Shown here: one piece after another, positions 52,553 to 61,239 of the stretch
Position numbering within the stretch: the first letter of the stretch is position 1
Layout: every line of letters starts with the position of its first letter
Source: Weeksellaceae bacterium
GTDB lineage: Bacteria; Bacteroidota; Bacteroidia; Flavobacteriales; Weeksellaceae
Assembly: GCA_949788275.1 (NCBI GenBank)
Contig: OX460916.1
Coordinates: forward strand, 2,294,001 to 2,358,000
Length of the DNA: 64,000 nt
Direction: 5' to 3'
Notes under the pieces: generated by a model
What the model was told of the DNA's origin: nothing
What the model saw: only the letters and a program-made list of their open reading frames with translations
Databases searched by the model: none
Position numbers and translations under genes: made by a program

Positions 52553-53983
52553 ATGAAAGAAATCAACCTAACTCGAGTGCTCATCACTTCTTTGATTGGC
52601 ATTACCTTATGGTTTATCCCCCCACCGCAAGGGGTTACCTCTGAAGCTTGGCATCTTTTTGCCATTTTTGTTTGTACTATAATTGGTATTATCCTTAAGG
52701 CTGCGCCTATGGGGACTATGTGTATGATCGCAGTTGCCCTCACTGCATCCACTCAAGTATTAGCCCCTGGGGATGCGGCAAAATCTATCACGCTTTCACT
52801 AAGAGGCTTTGGAGATAAGGTAATCTGGCTCATTGGTATTTCTTTCTTTATTGCGAGGGGCTTTATAAAAACAGGTTTGGGGAATCGAATTGCTTTTTTG
52901 TTTATTCGCATATTTGGAAGAAGTTCTTTGGGATTAGCCTACGGATTAGGATTAGCTGATTTATGTTTGGCTCCTGCTATTCCCAGTAATACTGCTCGTG
53001 GTGGTGGGATCATTTACCCAATTATGAAATCAATGGCTATGAGTTTTGGTTCCGAACCAGACAAGCCTGTTACCCATAGAAAACTAGGTTCGTTCTTAAC
53101 CTTAAGTAGCTATAATGCAAACCTTATTGCTTCTTCTATGTTCTTAACAGGAACGGCGAGTAACCCTATGTGTCAAAAATTTGCAGCTAACTTAGGGATA
53201 CAAATTACATGGATCTCTTGGGCTACAGCTGCTGTGATTCCGGGCTTAGCTGCCTTTTTTATTATTCCTCTAGTCTTATATAAAATATACCCACCTGAAC
53301 TAAAAAAAACAGGGGATGCCCCCAAAATGGCTTCTGAGAAATTAAAAGAAATGGGGCCTATAACACGCAACGAATGGTTGATGCTGTTTGCTTTCTTCGT
53401 TCTATTATTCTTATGGATTACAGGCGATGCACTTTCCATCGATGCTACGACAACAGCTTTCTTAGGGTTAATTATACTCTTGCTTACTTCAGTTTTAACT
53501 TGGGAAGATATTAAATCTGAAAAAGGAGCTTGGGATACGATTGTTTGGTTTTCAGTTTTAGTCATGATGGCCAGTTCATTAAACGAATTAGGCTTCATCA
53601 ATTGGTTTAGTAATCTAGTCAAGGTAGAGATTGGTAGCCTTAGTTGGCAAATGGCTTTTCCAGTGATTGTTTTAGTCTACTTCTTTAGTCATTATTTCTT
53701 TGCTAGCGCCACAGCTCACGTTGCGGCAATGTATAGCGCCTTATTAGCCGTCGGGATTTCTGTTGGAATTCCTGGTTTATTACTAGCCTTTATGCTTGGT
53801 TTCATAGGTTCGCTTTATGGAACGCTAACTCACTATGGACATGGACCAGCTCCAGTATTCTTCGGAAGTGGTTATGTCGACTTAAAAAATTGGTGGCTTC
53901 GTGGTTTACAAACAGGCGTAATTCTACTCGTTATTTATATGGTATTAGGTGGTCTATGGATGAAAGTTATAGGTTATTATTAA
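52553..53983 (+). CDS. DASS-family dicarboxylate/anion transporter (CitT-like)
   Basis: A 476-residue inner-membrane transporter with about twelve helices. The two SNT motifs that bind carboxylate are present, PSNTARGGG near residue 145 and TGTASNP near 200. The helices and the FGRSSLGLAYGLGLADL segment match the DASS family (CitT, YflS, chloroplast 2-oxoglutarate/malate translocator). Immediately downstream are sdhC, sdhA and sdhB, so a C4-dicarboxylate such as succinate, fumarate or malate is the most likely substrate. Exchange or symport cannot be told from the sequence. Confidence 0.87.
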   Translation: MKEINLTRVLITSLIGITLWFIPPPQGVTSEAWHLFAIFVCTIIGIILKAAPMGTMCMIAVALTASTQVLAPGDAAKSITLSLRGFGDKVIWLIGISFFIARGFIKTGLGNRIAFLFIRIFGRSSLGLAYGLGLADLCLAPAIPSNTARGGGIIYPIMKSMAMSFGSEPDKPVTHRKLGSFLTLSSYNANLIASSMFLTGTASNPMCQKFAANLGIQITWISWATAAVIPGLAAFFIIPLVLYKIYPPELKKTGDAPKMASEKLKEMGPITRNEWLMLFAFFVLLFLWITGDALSIDATTTAFLGLIILLLTSVLTWEDIKSEKGAWDTIVWFSVLVMMASSLNELGFINWFSNLVKVEIGSLSWQMAFPVIVLVYFFSHYFFASATAHVAAMYSALLAVGISVGIPGLLLAFMLGFIGSLYGTLTHYGHGPAPVFFGSGYVDLKNWWLRGLQTGVILLVIYMVLGGLWMKVIGYY

Positions 53984-53998
53984 TTATAAAATTTGATT

Positions 53999-54652
53999 AT
54001 GCAAACACTTACTAGAAAAATTATAATGTGCTGCACCGGTTTATTTTTGTGTTTCTTTTTGGTTATTCACCTTTTGGGAAATCTACAATTATTTCTACCA
54101 ACAGAAGAGGCTCATCTACAATTCAACACCTATTCTCACTTTTTGTCTGGAAATCCATTCATCAAATTAGTTTCTTATGGGCTCTATATCTCGATTATTG
54201 CCCATGCTATTTACGCATTGGTGATAACCTTCCAAAATAAAAAATCTGGGGGAAATTACCAAAAAGATCAACGAGGTCGATCGAGCAAATGGTATAGCCG
54301 AAATATGGGAGTATTAGGAACCATTATATTGATATTTTTAATTATACACTTTAAAAATTTTTGGTATGTATACAAATTTGGAAACCTCCCTGTTGATGCC
54401 AATGGAAACCGAGATTTATACCAACTGGTGGTCGAAACCTATCGGGAATGGTGGTATGTCGTTATTTATGTTTTCTCTATGATTGCGCTAGGATACCATT
54501 TGTTACATGGATTTTTTAGTGCCATAAGAACTTTAGGTGTCTTTCATCCGAAATACATAAAAGGGATAAAGTATTTTGGAATTATCTTTTCATTGGTCAT
54601 CAGCTTAGGATTTGCCATTATTCCTATTTATATCTACTATATTAATTTATAA
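53999..54652 (+). CDS. sdhC: Succinate dehydrogenase/fumarate reductase cytochrome b subunit
   Basis: A 217-residue B-type membrane anchor with five predicted helices (about 7-27, 51-72, 94-112, 140-165 and 185-210). His residues in the helices ([31 protein letters not shown]) are candidates for two heme ligands. A TTG two codons upstream is not used, because the ATG MQTLTRK is the natural start. The next gene follows after 11 bases. Confidence 0.88.
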   Translation: MQTLTRKIIMCCTGLFLCFFLVIHLLGNLQLFLPTEEAHLQFNTYSHFLSGNPFIKLVSYGLYISIIAHAIYALVITFQNKKSGGNYQKDQRGRSSKWYSRNMGVLGTIILIFLIIHFKNFWYVYKFGNLPVDANGNRDLYQLVVETYREWWYVVIYVFSMIALGYHLLHGFFSAIRTLGVFHPKYIKGIKYFGIIFSLVISLGFAIIPIYIYYINL

Positions 54653-54663
54653 AAACCGTACGT

Positions 54664-56580
54664 ATGCTATTAGATGCTAAAATTCCCACTGGTCCACTTG
54701 AGGAAAAGTGGTCTAATTATAAAAAAAATGCCAAGTTAGTCAATCCTGCAAATCGTAAAAAAATCGATGTAATTGTTATAGGTACTGGATTAGCTGGAAG
54801 TTCTATAGCCGCTTCATTAGGTGAAATGGGCTACAATGTGCAATCTTTCTGCTTTCAAGATAGTGCGAGAAGAGCCCATTCTGTGGCCGCTCAAGGAGGA
54901 GTAAATGCGGCCAAGAACTATAAAAACGATGGGGACAGTGTTTACCGTATGTTTGTGGATACCCTTAAAGGCGGAGATTTTCGAGCCAGGGAAGCTAATG
55001 TTTACCGCATGGCCGAATGCTCACTCAATCTGATCGATCAAGCGGTAGCTCAAGGCGTTCCTTTTGGCCGAGAATATGGCGGTTATTTGAACAATCGTTC
55101 TTTTGGAGGAGTTCAGGTTAGTCGAACATTTTATGCGCGAGGACAAACAGGACAACAATTATTATTGGGCGCTTATCAAGCATTGATGCGTCAAGTTAAC
55201 AAAAAAACAGTGCAATTATATACCCGTCATGAAATGTTAGATATCGTGCTTATTGAGGGCAAGGCACGAGGGGTTATTGTACGAGATTTGGATAGTGGAA
55301 AAATAAAGCGCTATGGAGCACATGCTGTTATTTTAGCGACAGGAGGTTTTGGTAAAATCTATTACTTATCTACTTTAGCTATGGGCTGTAATGGATCTGC
55401 TATATGGCGAGCGCACAAAAAAGGTGCTTTAATGGCAAGTCCAAGTTGGACACAGATTCATCCAACCTCCTTACCTCAATCTGGCGATTATCAATCAAAA
55501 TTGACCTTGATGTCTGAATCGTTGCGCAATGATGGACGTATTTGGGTACCTTTAAAAGAAAACGAAGAACGTTCAGCCAACAGCATCCCCGAAGAAGAAC
55601 GTGACTATTACTTAGAGAGACGATACCCAGCATTCGGAAATTTAGCTCCCAGGGATATTTCATCAAGAGCAGCAAAGGAACGTATCGATGCTGGATTTGG
55701 TATCGGAGCCTTAAAAAATGCGGTTTATCTCGATTTTTCGAAAGCGATCGATGAACAGGGGGTTCATAAAATCAAAGAAAAGTACGGAAATCTTTTTGAT
55801 ATGTATCAAAAAATCACTGGCGTTGATGCTTATAAAGAACCCATGATGATTTCTCCTGCAGCCCACTTTTCGATGGGTGGCCTTTGGGTCGATTACGAAT
55901 TGATGACGACTATCCCTGGGTTATTTGCCTTAGGGGAAGCTAATTTTGCTGACCATGGAGCCAATAGGCTGGGAGCAAACTCTTTGTTACAAGCTTGTGT
56001 AGACGGATATTTCATTGCCCCATATACTATAGCCAATTATCTCTCTTCTGAGATACACACCGGTAAAATTACAACAGACCACATTGCATTTGAAGAAGCA
56101 GAAGAAGCCGTAACGAAACAATTAGAACGATTTATAAACTCAAAAGGCAATAAGACCGTTGATTATTATCACAAAAAATTAGGCAAAATACTTTACGATT
56201 ATTGTGGGCTTTCACGAAATGAAAGCGGTTTAAAATTGGCCATTGAACAAATAAAAGAATTGCGATCTAAATTTCATAAAAATGTACATATACCCGGAGA
56301 AATAGAATCGATGAACAATGAACTAGAAAAAGCTGGTCGTGTAGCAGATTATCTTGAAATAGGAGAATTGATGTGTTATGATGCATTAACTAGAGAAGAA
56401 TCATGTGGTGCCCATTTTAGAGAAGAATATCAAACTACTGAAGGAGAAGCGATGAGAAATGACACTGAATATCAGTTTATATCCGCTTGGGGATGGGCTG
56501 GTGAAAATCAAGAACCACAGTTAAACAAAGAACCGCTGGTTTTTGAGTATGTACAACCAATTGTGAGAAGTTACAAATAA
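54664..56580 (+). CDS. sdhA: Succinate dehydrogenase/fumarate reductase flavoprotein subunit
   Basis: The catalytic subunit interconverting succinate and fumarate, 638 residues. The FAD-binding motif is [12 protein letters not shown] (40-51). His72 in [17 protein letters not shown] is the residue that binds FAD covalently in the family. The active site includes [22 protein letters not shown], and the late motif [20 protein letters not shown]. It is slightly shorter than most flavobacterial SdhA proteins that I know. Its operon partners are sdhC and sdhB. Confidence 0.94.
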   Translation: MLLDAKIPTGPLEEKWSNYKKNAKLVNPANRKKIDVIVIGTGLAGSSIAASLGEMGYNVQSFCFQDSARRAHSVAAQGGVNAAKNYKNDGDSVYRMFVDTLKGGDFRAREANVYRMAECSLNLIDQAVAQGVPFGREYGGYLNNRSFGGVQVSRTFYARGQTGQQLLLGAYQALMRQVNKKTVQLYTRHEMLDIVLIEGKARGVIVRDLDSGKIKRYGAHAVILATGGFGKIYYLSTLAMGCNGSAIWRAHKKGALMASPSWTQIHPTSLPQSGDYQSKLTLMSESLRNDGRIWVPLKENEERSANSIPEEERDYYLERRYPAFGNLAPRDISSRAAKERIDAGFGIGALKNAVYLDFSKAIDEQGVHKIKEKYGNLFDMYQKITGVDAYKEPMMISPAAHFSMGGLWVDYELMTTIPGLFALGEANFADHGANRLGANSLLQACVDGYFIAPYTIANYLSSEIHTGKITTDHIAFEEAEEAVTKQLERFINSKGNKTVDYYHKKLGKILYDYCGLSRNESGLKLAIEQIKELRSKFHKNVHIPGEIESMNNELEKAGRVADYLEIGELMCYDALTREESCGAHFREEYQTTEGEAMRNDTEYQFISAWGWAGENQEPQLNKEPLVFEYVQPIVRSYK

Positions 56581-56595
56581 TCTAATACCCCTATT

Positions 56596-57342
56596 ATGAA
56601 ATTATATTTAAAAATTTGGAGACAAAAAGATCAAGACTCGATTGGTCAGCTCGTCGATTATCCTTTAGAAAATATCAATCCCCATATGTCGTTTTTAGAA
56701 ATGCTCGACACATTGAATGAGAAATTAATCTTAGCGAATGAATCTCCTATAGAATTTGATCATGACTGTAGAGAGGGGATTTGTGGACAATGTGGTCTTA
56801 TGATTAATGGATTAGCCCATGGCCCTCTTAAAAACACGACTACTTGTCAATTGCATTTAAGAGAATTTAAGGATGGGGAAACCATCGTTATTGAACCTTT
56901 TCGATCTGGATCCTTCCCTATTAAACGTGATTTAAAAGTTGATCGAGGCGCATTAGATCGTATAATTTCCTCTGGGGGCTATATATCTGTTAACACGGGT
57001 CAATCTCCAGAAGCTAATAGCATACCTGTGAATCATATCGTAGCTGAATCTGCTTTTGATTCAGCAGCTTGTATTGGCTGTGGAGCTTGTGTAGCCACGT
57101 GTAAAAATGGTAGTGCAGCATTATTTACAGCTGCTAAAATCACACACCTAGTTAAATTACCACACGGAAAAGAAGAAAGAGACAATCGGGTATTAAATAT
57201 GGTCTATCAAATGGATGCAGAAAAATTTGGACATTGCTCCAATACCGAAGCCTGTGAAGTCGAATGCCCACAAAATATTTCAGTTTTGAATATTGCTCAA
57301 ATGAATTACGAATACAATCGCGCTAAACTACTTAAACATTAA
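56596..57342 (+). CDS. sdhB: Succinate dehydrogenase/fumarate reductase iron-sulfur subunit
   Basis: The 248-residue electron-transfer subunit. The [2Fe-2S] cluster is bound by Cys58, Cys63, Cys66 and Cys84 (DCREGICGQC and TTTCQLH). The [4Fe-4S] cluster is bound through CIGCGACVATC (159-169), and the [3Fe-4S] cluster through C214, C220 and C224 (CSNTEACEVECP). It is the last gene of the porin-DASS-sdhCAB run; I see no clear terminator in the following 160 bases. Confidence 0.94.
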   Translation: MKLYLKIWRQKDQDSIGQLVDYPLENINPHMSFLEMLDTLNEKLILANESPIEFDHDCREGICGQCGLMINGLAHGPLKNTTTCQLHLREFKDGETIVIEPFRSGSFPIKRDLKVDRGALDRIISSGGYISVNTGQSPEANSIPVNHIVAESAFDSAACIGCGACVATCKNGSAALFTAAKITHLVKLPHGKEERDNRVLNMVYQMDAEKFGHCSNTEACEVECPQNISVLNIAQMNYEYNRAKLLKH

Positions 57343-57507
57343 AATAAGCTGCACGCTATTTTTGATTATTTAAGTGCATTTAACATCAAGAACCAAGTGC
57401 CTATTTTTTTATTTGACAAAAGTAACAGGCTAAATCCACAAGGGATATTTAGTTATAAGTCTTGTTGTATTATAAAAACAATTACAACAACGGCTGTAGT
57501 GTATATA

Positions 57508-57541
57508 AAAAAAGCAGTTTCATGATACATGAAACTGCTTT
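57508..57541 (-). terminator. Intrinsic terminator downstream of tRNA-Met
   Basis: The arms AAAGCAGTTTCATG and CATGAAACTGCTTT form a 14-bp perfect stem. On the minus strand it is followed by TTTTATATAC, 8 bases after the tRNA. Confidence 0.9.
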
Positions 57542-57548
57542 GAAGTTG

Positions 57549-57622
57549 TAGCGAAGAGCAGAATCGAACTGCCGACCTCAGGGTTATGAATCCTGCGCTC
57601 TAACCATCTGAGCTACCTCGCC
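57549..57622 (-). tRNA. tRNA-Met (CAT anticodon)
   Basis: The minus strand folds into a standard cloverleaf of 74 bases. The acceptor arm is GGCGAGG/CTTCGCT (two G-U pairs), the D arm is GCTC/GAGC, the anticodon loop is TTCATAA with anticodon CAT at 57586-57588, and the T arm is GGCAG-TTCGATT-CTGCT. The 31-39 pair of the anticodon stem is an A-C mismatch. The CCA end is not encoded. Elongator Met is preferred over Ile2 (lysidine), since the acceptor arm and body resemble bacterial elongator Met tRNAs. Confidence 0.93.
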
Positions 57623-57637
57623 TTGTTTTAAGTGGTG

Positions 57638-57670
57638 CAAATATAAGTGCATATTTTGAAATAAAACAAA
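57638..57670 (-). promoter_or_regulatory. Promoter of tRNA-Met
   Basis: On the minus strand TTTG (57667-57670) is followed after 21 bases by TATATTTG (57638-57645), a full Bacteroidota -33/-7 pair. The -7 element ends 15 bases before the tRNA 5' end. The remaining bases to 57978 are A+T rich and hold nothing else I can name. Confidence 0.7.
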
Positions 57671-57978
57671 TCTTTTTGAGAAAAAATTCATCTTTTTTGG
57701 CTCCAATAGGCTAATTCATTGAGATTCATTTTGATTTGAAAATGAATCGCAATGAAAATTTCGATAAAAACATGAACGGCATTTAAAGAAAGAATTGAAT
57801 AGCGGAAGATTTATGATGGATGAAGACTGAAAATTTAAAAGAAGGATTCAGAAAACAGGCGTTTTCCACGAATATTCGTCAAAACCTCGCATTTAAAAGA
57901 ATCTAATTTTAAAGAACTTAAAAAAAAGGATGTTAAATTACAAACTTCCCATTATTTTAGGGCTATAAAACCAACGAC

Positions 57979-59184
57979 ATGAAACCACGCTATCACTCAC
58001 TGGATGTTTTTCGAGGAGCAACGGTTGCTCTAATGATCTTAGTGAATAATCCTGGCACTTGGAGTGCCATATTTGGTCCCTTAAAACACGCTCCATGGGC
58101 AGGTTGTACACCAACCGATTTGGTATTTCCTTTCTTTTTATTCGCGGTTGGAAACGCGATGGCGTTTGTCATCCCTCGTTTACAAGAACAAGGGTCAGCC
58201 GTCTTTTGGAAAAAAGTCATTAAGCGAAGTTGTCTTATCTTTCTAATCGGTTTATTTCTGAATTGGTTTCCATTTATACAGTGGGAAAATAATCAACTCC
58301 AATTTAAAGCATGGACCGATGGCGAAGCGAATGGTATTCGCATCATGGGTGTTTTACAACGGATTGCCATTGCTTATTTCTTTGCATCAGTGATCGCTTA
58401 TTTCTTCCATCCTAAAAAGGTGCTAGGCATTAGTTTTCTATTGTTAATTGGCTATTGGCTGGCGGCAAAATTTTTGGGCATTGACGATCCGTATAGTCTA
58501 ACGGGTTTTTTCGGAACCTCGATCGACAAGGCCATCATTGGTATTCCTCATTTATACAAAGGCGAAGGTATTCCTTTTGATCCTGAAGGTTTAGTGAGTA
58601 CCATCCCAACGATACCTCAGGTGTTGTTTGGTTATTTAGCGGGTATTTTAATTACGAAACAAGCGAACGTCCGTTGGTTATGGAAATCTGCTCCTCCAAC
58701 CCAGGAGGTACACTATAAATTGCTTGCGGTTTTCTTGGTCAATGCGGCAATTTTATTAGCGATTGGCTATGTTTGGCAATTGGATTTCCCATTGATTAAA
58801 AACATTTGGTCGAGTAGTTATGTTATTCATACAACTGCACTAGCTCTACTAACAATTTCTGTAATGATTTGGTTTATTGAGGTGTTACAAAAGCGCAATT
58901 TTTTAACTCGATTTTTTGATGTATTCGGAAAAAATCCGCTGTTTATATTCGTCTTAAGTGGACTTCTTCCTCGGTTAATGGCATTAATACGCTTAGCTGA
59001 TGGGGTAAATGATCAAGGTGACATCGTCTACACCACTCCTTTAAAATGGTTCTATCAACATGTTTGTGCTCAAATTCCTGGGCCCGTTGAAATAGGATCA
59101 TTGGTGTATGCGCTCTGTTTTTTAATGCTGATGTGGATCATTGCTTATTTACTCGATAAAAAGAAAATTTATGTAAAAGTATAA
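57979..59184 (+). CDS. HGSNAT/DUF5009-like polytopic acyltransferase-type membrane protein
   Basis: A 401-residue membrane protein with about ten helices. The N-terminal motif SLDVFRGATVALMILVNNPGTW and the segment HAPWAGCTPTDLVFPFFLFAVG match the heparan-alpha-glucosaminide N-acetyltransferase/YeiB-like superfamily, which includes NagX-type proteins. The loop GVLQRIAIAYF is also conserved. It probably moves an acyl group onto an aminosugar at the membrane, but this is unproven. It stands alone and has its own terminator (59198-59227). Confidence 0.8.
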   Translation: MKPRYHSLDVFRGATVALMILVNNPGTWSAIFGPLKHAPWAGCTPTDLVFPFFLFAVGNAMAFVIPRLQEQGSAVFWKKVIKRSCLIFLIGLFLNWFPFIQWENNQLQFKAWTDGEANGIRIMGVLQRIAIAYFFASVIAYFFHPKKVLGISFLLLIGYWLAAKFLGIDDPYSLTGFFGTSIDKAIIGIPHLYKGEGIPFDPEGLVSTIPTIPQVLFGYLAGILITKQANVRWLWKSAPPTQEVHYKLLAVFLVNAAILLAIGYVWQLDFPLIKNIWSSSYVIHTTALALLTISVMIWFIEVLQKRNFLTRFFDVFGKNPLFIFVLSGLLPRLMALIRLADGVNDQGDIVYTTPLKWFYQHVCAQIPGPVEIGSLVYALCFLMLMWIIAYLLDKKKIYVKV

Positions 59185-59197
59185 ATGGTTGATAACG

Positions 59198-59229
59198 AAA
59201 AAGGACAACCAAATGGTCGTCCTTTTTTT
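59198..59229 (+). terminator. Intrinsic terminator after the HGSNAT-like gene
   Basis: The arms AAAAAGGACAACC and GGTCGTCCTTTTT pair with one mismatch and continue into a T-run, 13 bases past the stop codon. Confidence 0.85.
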
Positions 59230-59317
59230 CAGCGGTTTACAGAAATGAGATGAGAAAATAATAGACAAATTGTTGTTGGGAACAAATTGTTGATAAACCG
59301 CCTTTCTACCATTCGCA

Positions 59318-61216
59318 TTATTGAATGATTAGTTTTTGCGTAGTTGTTTGTTGGTTAATAATCATTTGAAGCAGATAAACACCTTTCGGTAAATGCGCTG
59401 TATTGATCGATTGATCGTTGGCTAATTTTACATTATAGCGTTGTCCGTTTAGGTTATACAGTTCGATTGAATCAACTTTAGCTCCAGTGATGGTTACTTT
59501 ATCTTTCGCTGGGTTAGGATATAAATTTACACTTTGCATATTGATAGAGGAGTCTTTCACGCCCAGCTTAACTTCCTTTGAAGCTTCCGAATACACTTTC
59601 GAAGCATCGATTGATTTAACCGACCAATAGATTGTTTCTGGAAATTCTTCATTGATTAAAACCCAAGAAGGAGTCGTGACTTCATATTTCGCTAAATCAG
59701 CCTTTCCAGGCCCAGACCCAACTGTTAATTCATATCGAAGTGCCTTTTCAGGAGTGGTATCATCTGTTGCTCCTGACCAAACAAAATTATACCGATTACC
59801 CACTTTATTCAATTGCAAATTGGTAGGCGGTAGAGGCGCCTTATTCTTTGTTTTATTTTGGTTGATGTACAATTTTGTTACAGGCGTATACCCCCCATAA
59901 AAGTTGGTATATCCAGATACAATCACATCGAGGTGATTATCGTGATTGGTATCGATTAGCTGCACATTGGACGTTCCACCAATTGGTATTATTCCTAAAT
60001 CATCGATTGTTGGATCGAATGTTTTTGTTGCAGGGTTATAAAGGTACATGACCGATTGTTCTTTTCCATTTTGGTTATCCCCAAAAACCATAAAATCGTA
60101 ATAGCCATCATTGTTTAAATCGCCAACATCAATGGATTGGTGTCCATTCGCATTGTTGGAACCTAAGGCTAAAACTTCTGGGGTAAAATTCCCTTTTCCA
60201 TCGTTCCAATACACTTTAAGTACTTTACTAAATACGCCTAATGCATCTTTTTCCTGACCATTCACTACAAAATCTAAGTGACCGTCAGCATTAAAATCGG
60301 CATAATGAATTCCACCGCCGTTGGTACCTTGAAAAGATTGACTTTCGACTAATTTTCCATTCGTGTTTTTATACACTTTTAAGACCGGAACATAATTTTT
60401 ATCGGGACCATTGACGATTAAATCGAGTTGATGATCATTGTTAATATCCATCAACTTTGCATTCCCTGTCATTTGTGTTGAGGTGATATCCATTACCGTT
60501 TCCTTAAATGTTCCATCTCCTTTATTCGAATACAAGTAGGTTTCAGCCGTATACGTCGATCCCCCGCGGCCATTGACCATAAAATCTTGTAGACCATCGT
60601 TATTGAAATCAGCCACTGAGATTTCACTAAATATGAGTCCAGGCGTATCACTAACCTGTTTGTATTTATCTTCACCTTGGTTGAGATAAATATAGGTGTT
60701 ATAAGTACTAATATTATTGTAGCTAAGCCCCGTAATAACAATATCTTGTAGACCGTCATTATTAAAGTCGATAAACTTTGCTGCCCCTAAATGCAAAGGT
60801 TCTACTTCAAACTCGTCAACGGGAACTAATTCATTGTTGGTATCGGAATAGAGCTGACAAAAAGTATGGGATGGTCCTATACCTCCGCCGCTAAAATCAC
60901 GCCCCCCACATAGAATTAGATCACGAAATCCATTGGCATTTGGTATTGAAACGTCACCGGATTGAAAATAAAAAGTTTCCAATTGATGAGGTGTATCCAT
61001 AAAAAGGGTTGTGTCTTTATTTGGAGAATTTTTTCCCGTTTTACTGGTGTATTTTATCCCTTTTAAAGGTGAAATATTTTCTTTTATATTCTCTGGAATA
61101 TCACAATTGATACTTCCCTCTGGGCAAAACATTGAACGAAGCGTTGTTTGCTGTGCTTCTTGTGCTTGTACTGAGCAAATGCCCAGCACAAACAAAGAAA
61201 TTACGTGTTTTTTCAT
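59318..61216 (-). CDS. Secreted FG-GAP/VCBS-repeat protein with type IX secretion C-terminal domain
   Basis: A 632-residue extracellular protein. The signal peptide MKKHVISLFVLGICSVQAQ is followed by a Cys-containing spacer, then by a beta-propeller of about seven FG-GAP repeats with DFNNDGLQD, DINNDHQLD, DLNNDGYYD and DTNHDNHLD calcium-binding motifs. A fibronectin-like segment follows (about 460-550). The C-terminal domain of about 75 residues with VNLYPNPAKD and NLNGQ is the Por/T9SS sorting signal. Its neighbour upstream is a paralogue. The function is not known; such proteins often bind cell-surface or polymer targets. Confidence 0.85.
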   Translation of the reverse strand: MKKHVISLFVLGICSVQAQEAQQTTLRSMFCPEGSINCDIPENIKENISPLKGIKYTSKTGKNSPNKDTTLFMDTPHQLETFYFQSGDVSIPNANGFRDLILCGGRDFSGGGIGPSHTFCQLYSDTNNELVPVDEFEVEPLHLGAAKFIDFNNDGLQDIVITGLSYNNISTYNTYIYLNQGEDKYKQVSDTPGLIFSEISVADFNNDGLQDFMVNGRGGSTYTAETYLYSNKGDGTFKETVMDITSTQMTGNAKLMDINNDHQLDLIVNGPDKNYVPVLKVYKNTNGKLVESQSFQGTNGGGIHYADFNADGHLDFVVNGQEKDALGVFSKVLKVYWNDGKGNFTPEVLALGSNNANGHQSIDVGDLNNDGYYDFMVFGDNQNGKEQSVMYLYNPATKTFDPTIDDLGIIPIGGTSNVQLIDTNHDNHLDVIVSGYTNFYGGYTPVTKLYINQNKTKNKAPLPPTNLQLNKVGNRYNFVWSGATDDTTPEKALRYELTVGSGPGKADLAKYEVTTPSWVLINEEFPETIYWSVKSIDASKVYSEASKEVKLGVKDSSINMQSVNLYPNPAKDKVTITGAKVDSIELYNLNGQRYNVKLANDQSINTAHLPKGVYLLQMIINQQTTTQKLIIQ

Positions 61217-61239
61217 GTGTTAATTTTTGGTATAAGAAT

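Noticed and set aside
57549-57622. tRNA-Ile2 (lysidine-modified CAT) instead of tRNA-Met
   Set aside because: The acceptor arm and body resemble bacterial elongator tRNA-Met. The choice cannot be final from sequence alone.
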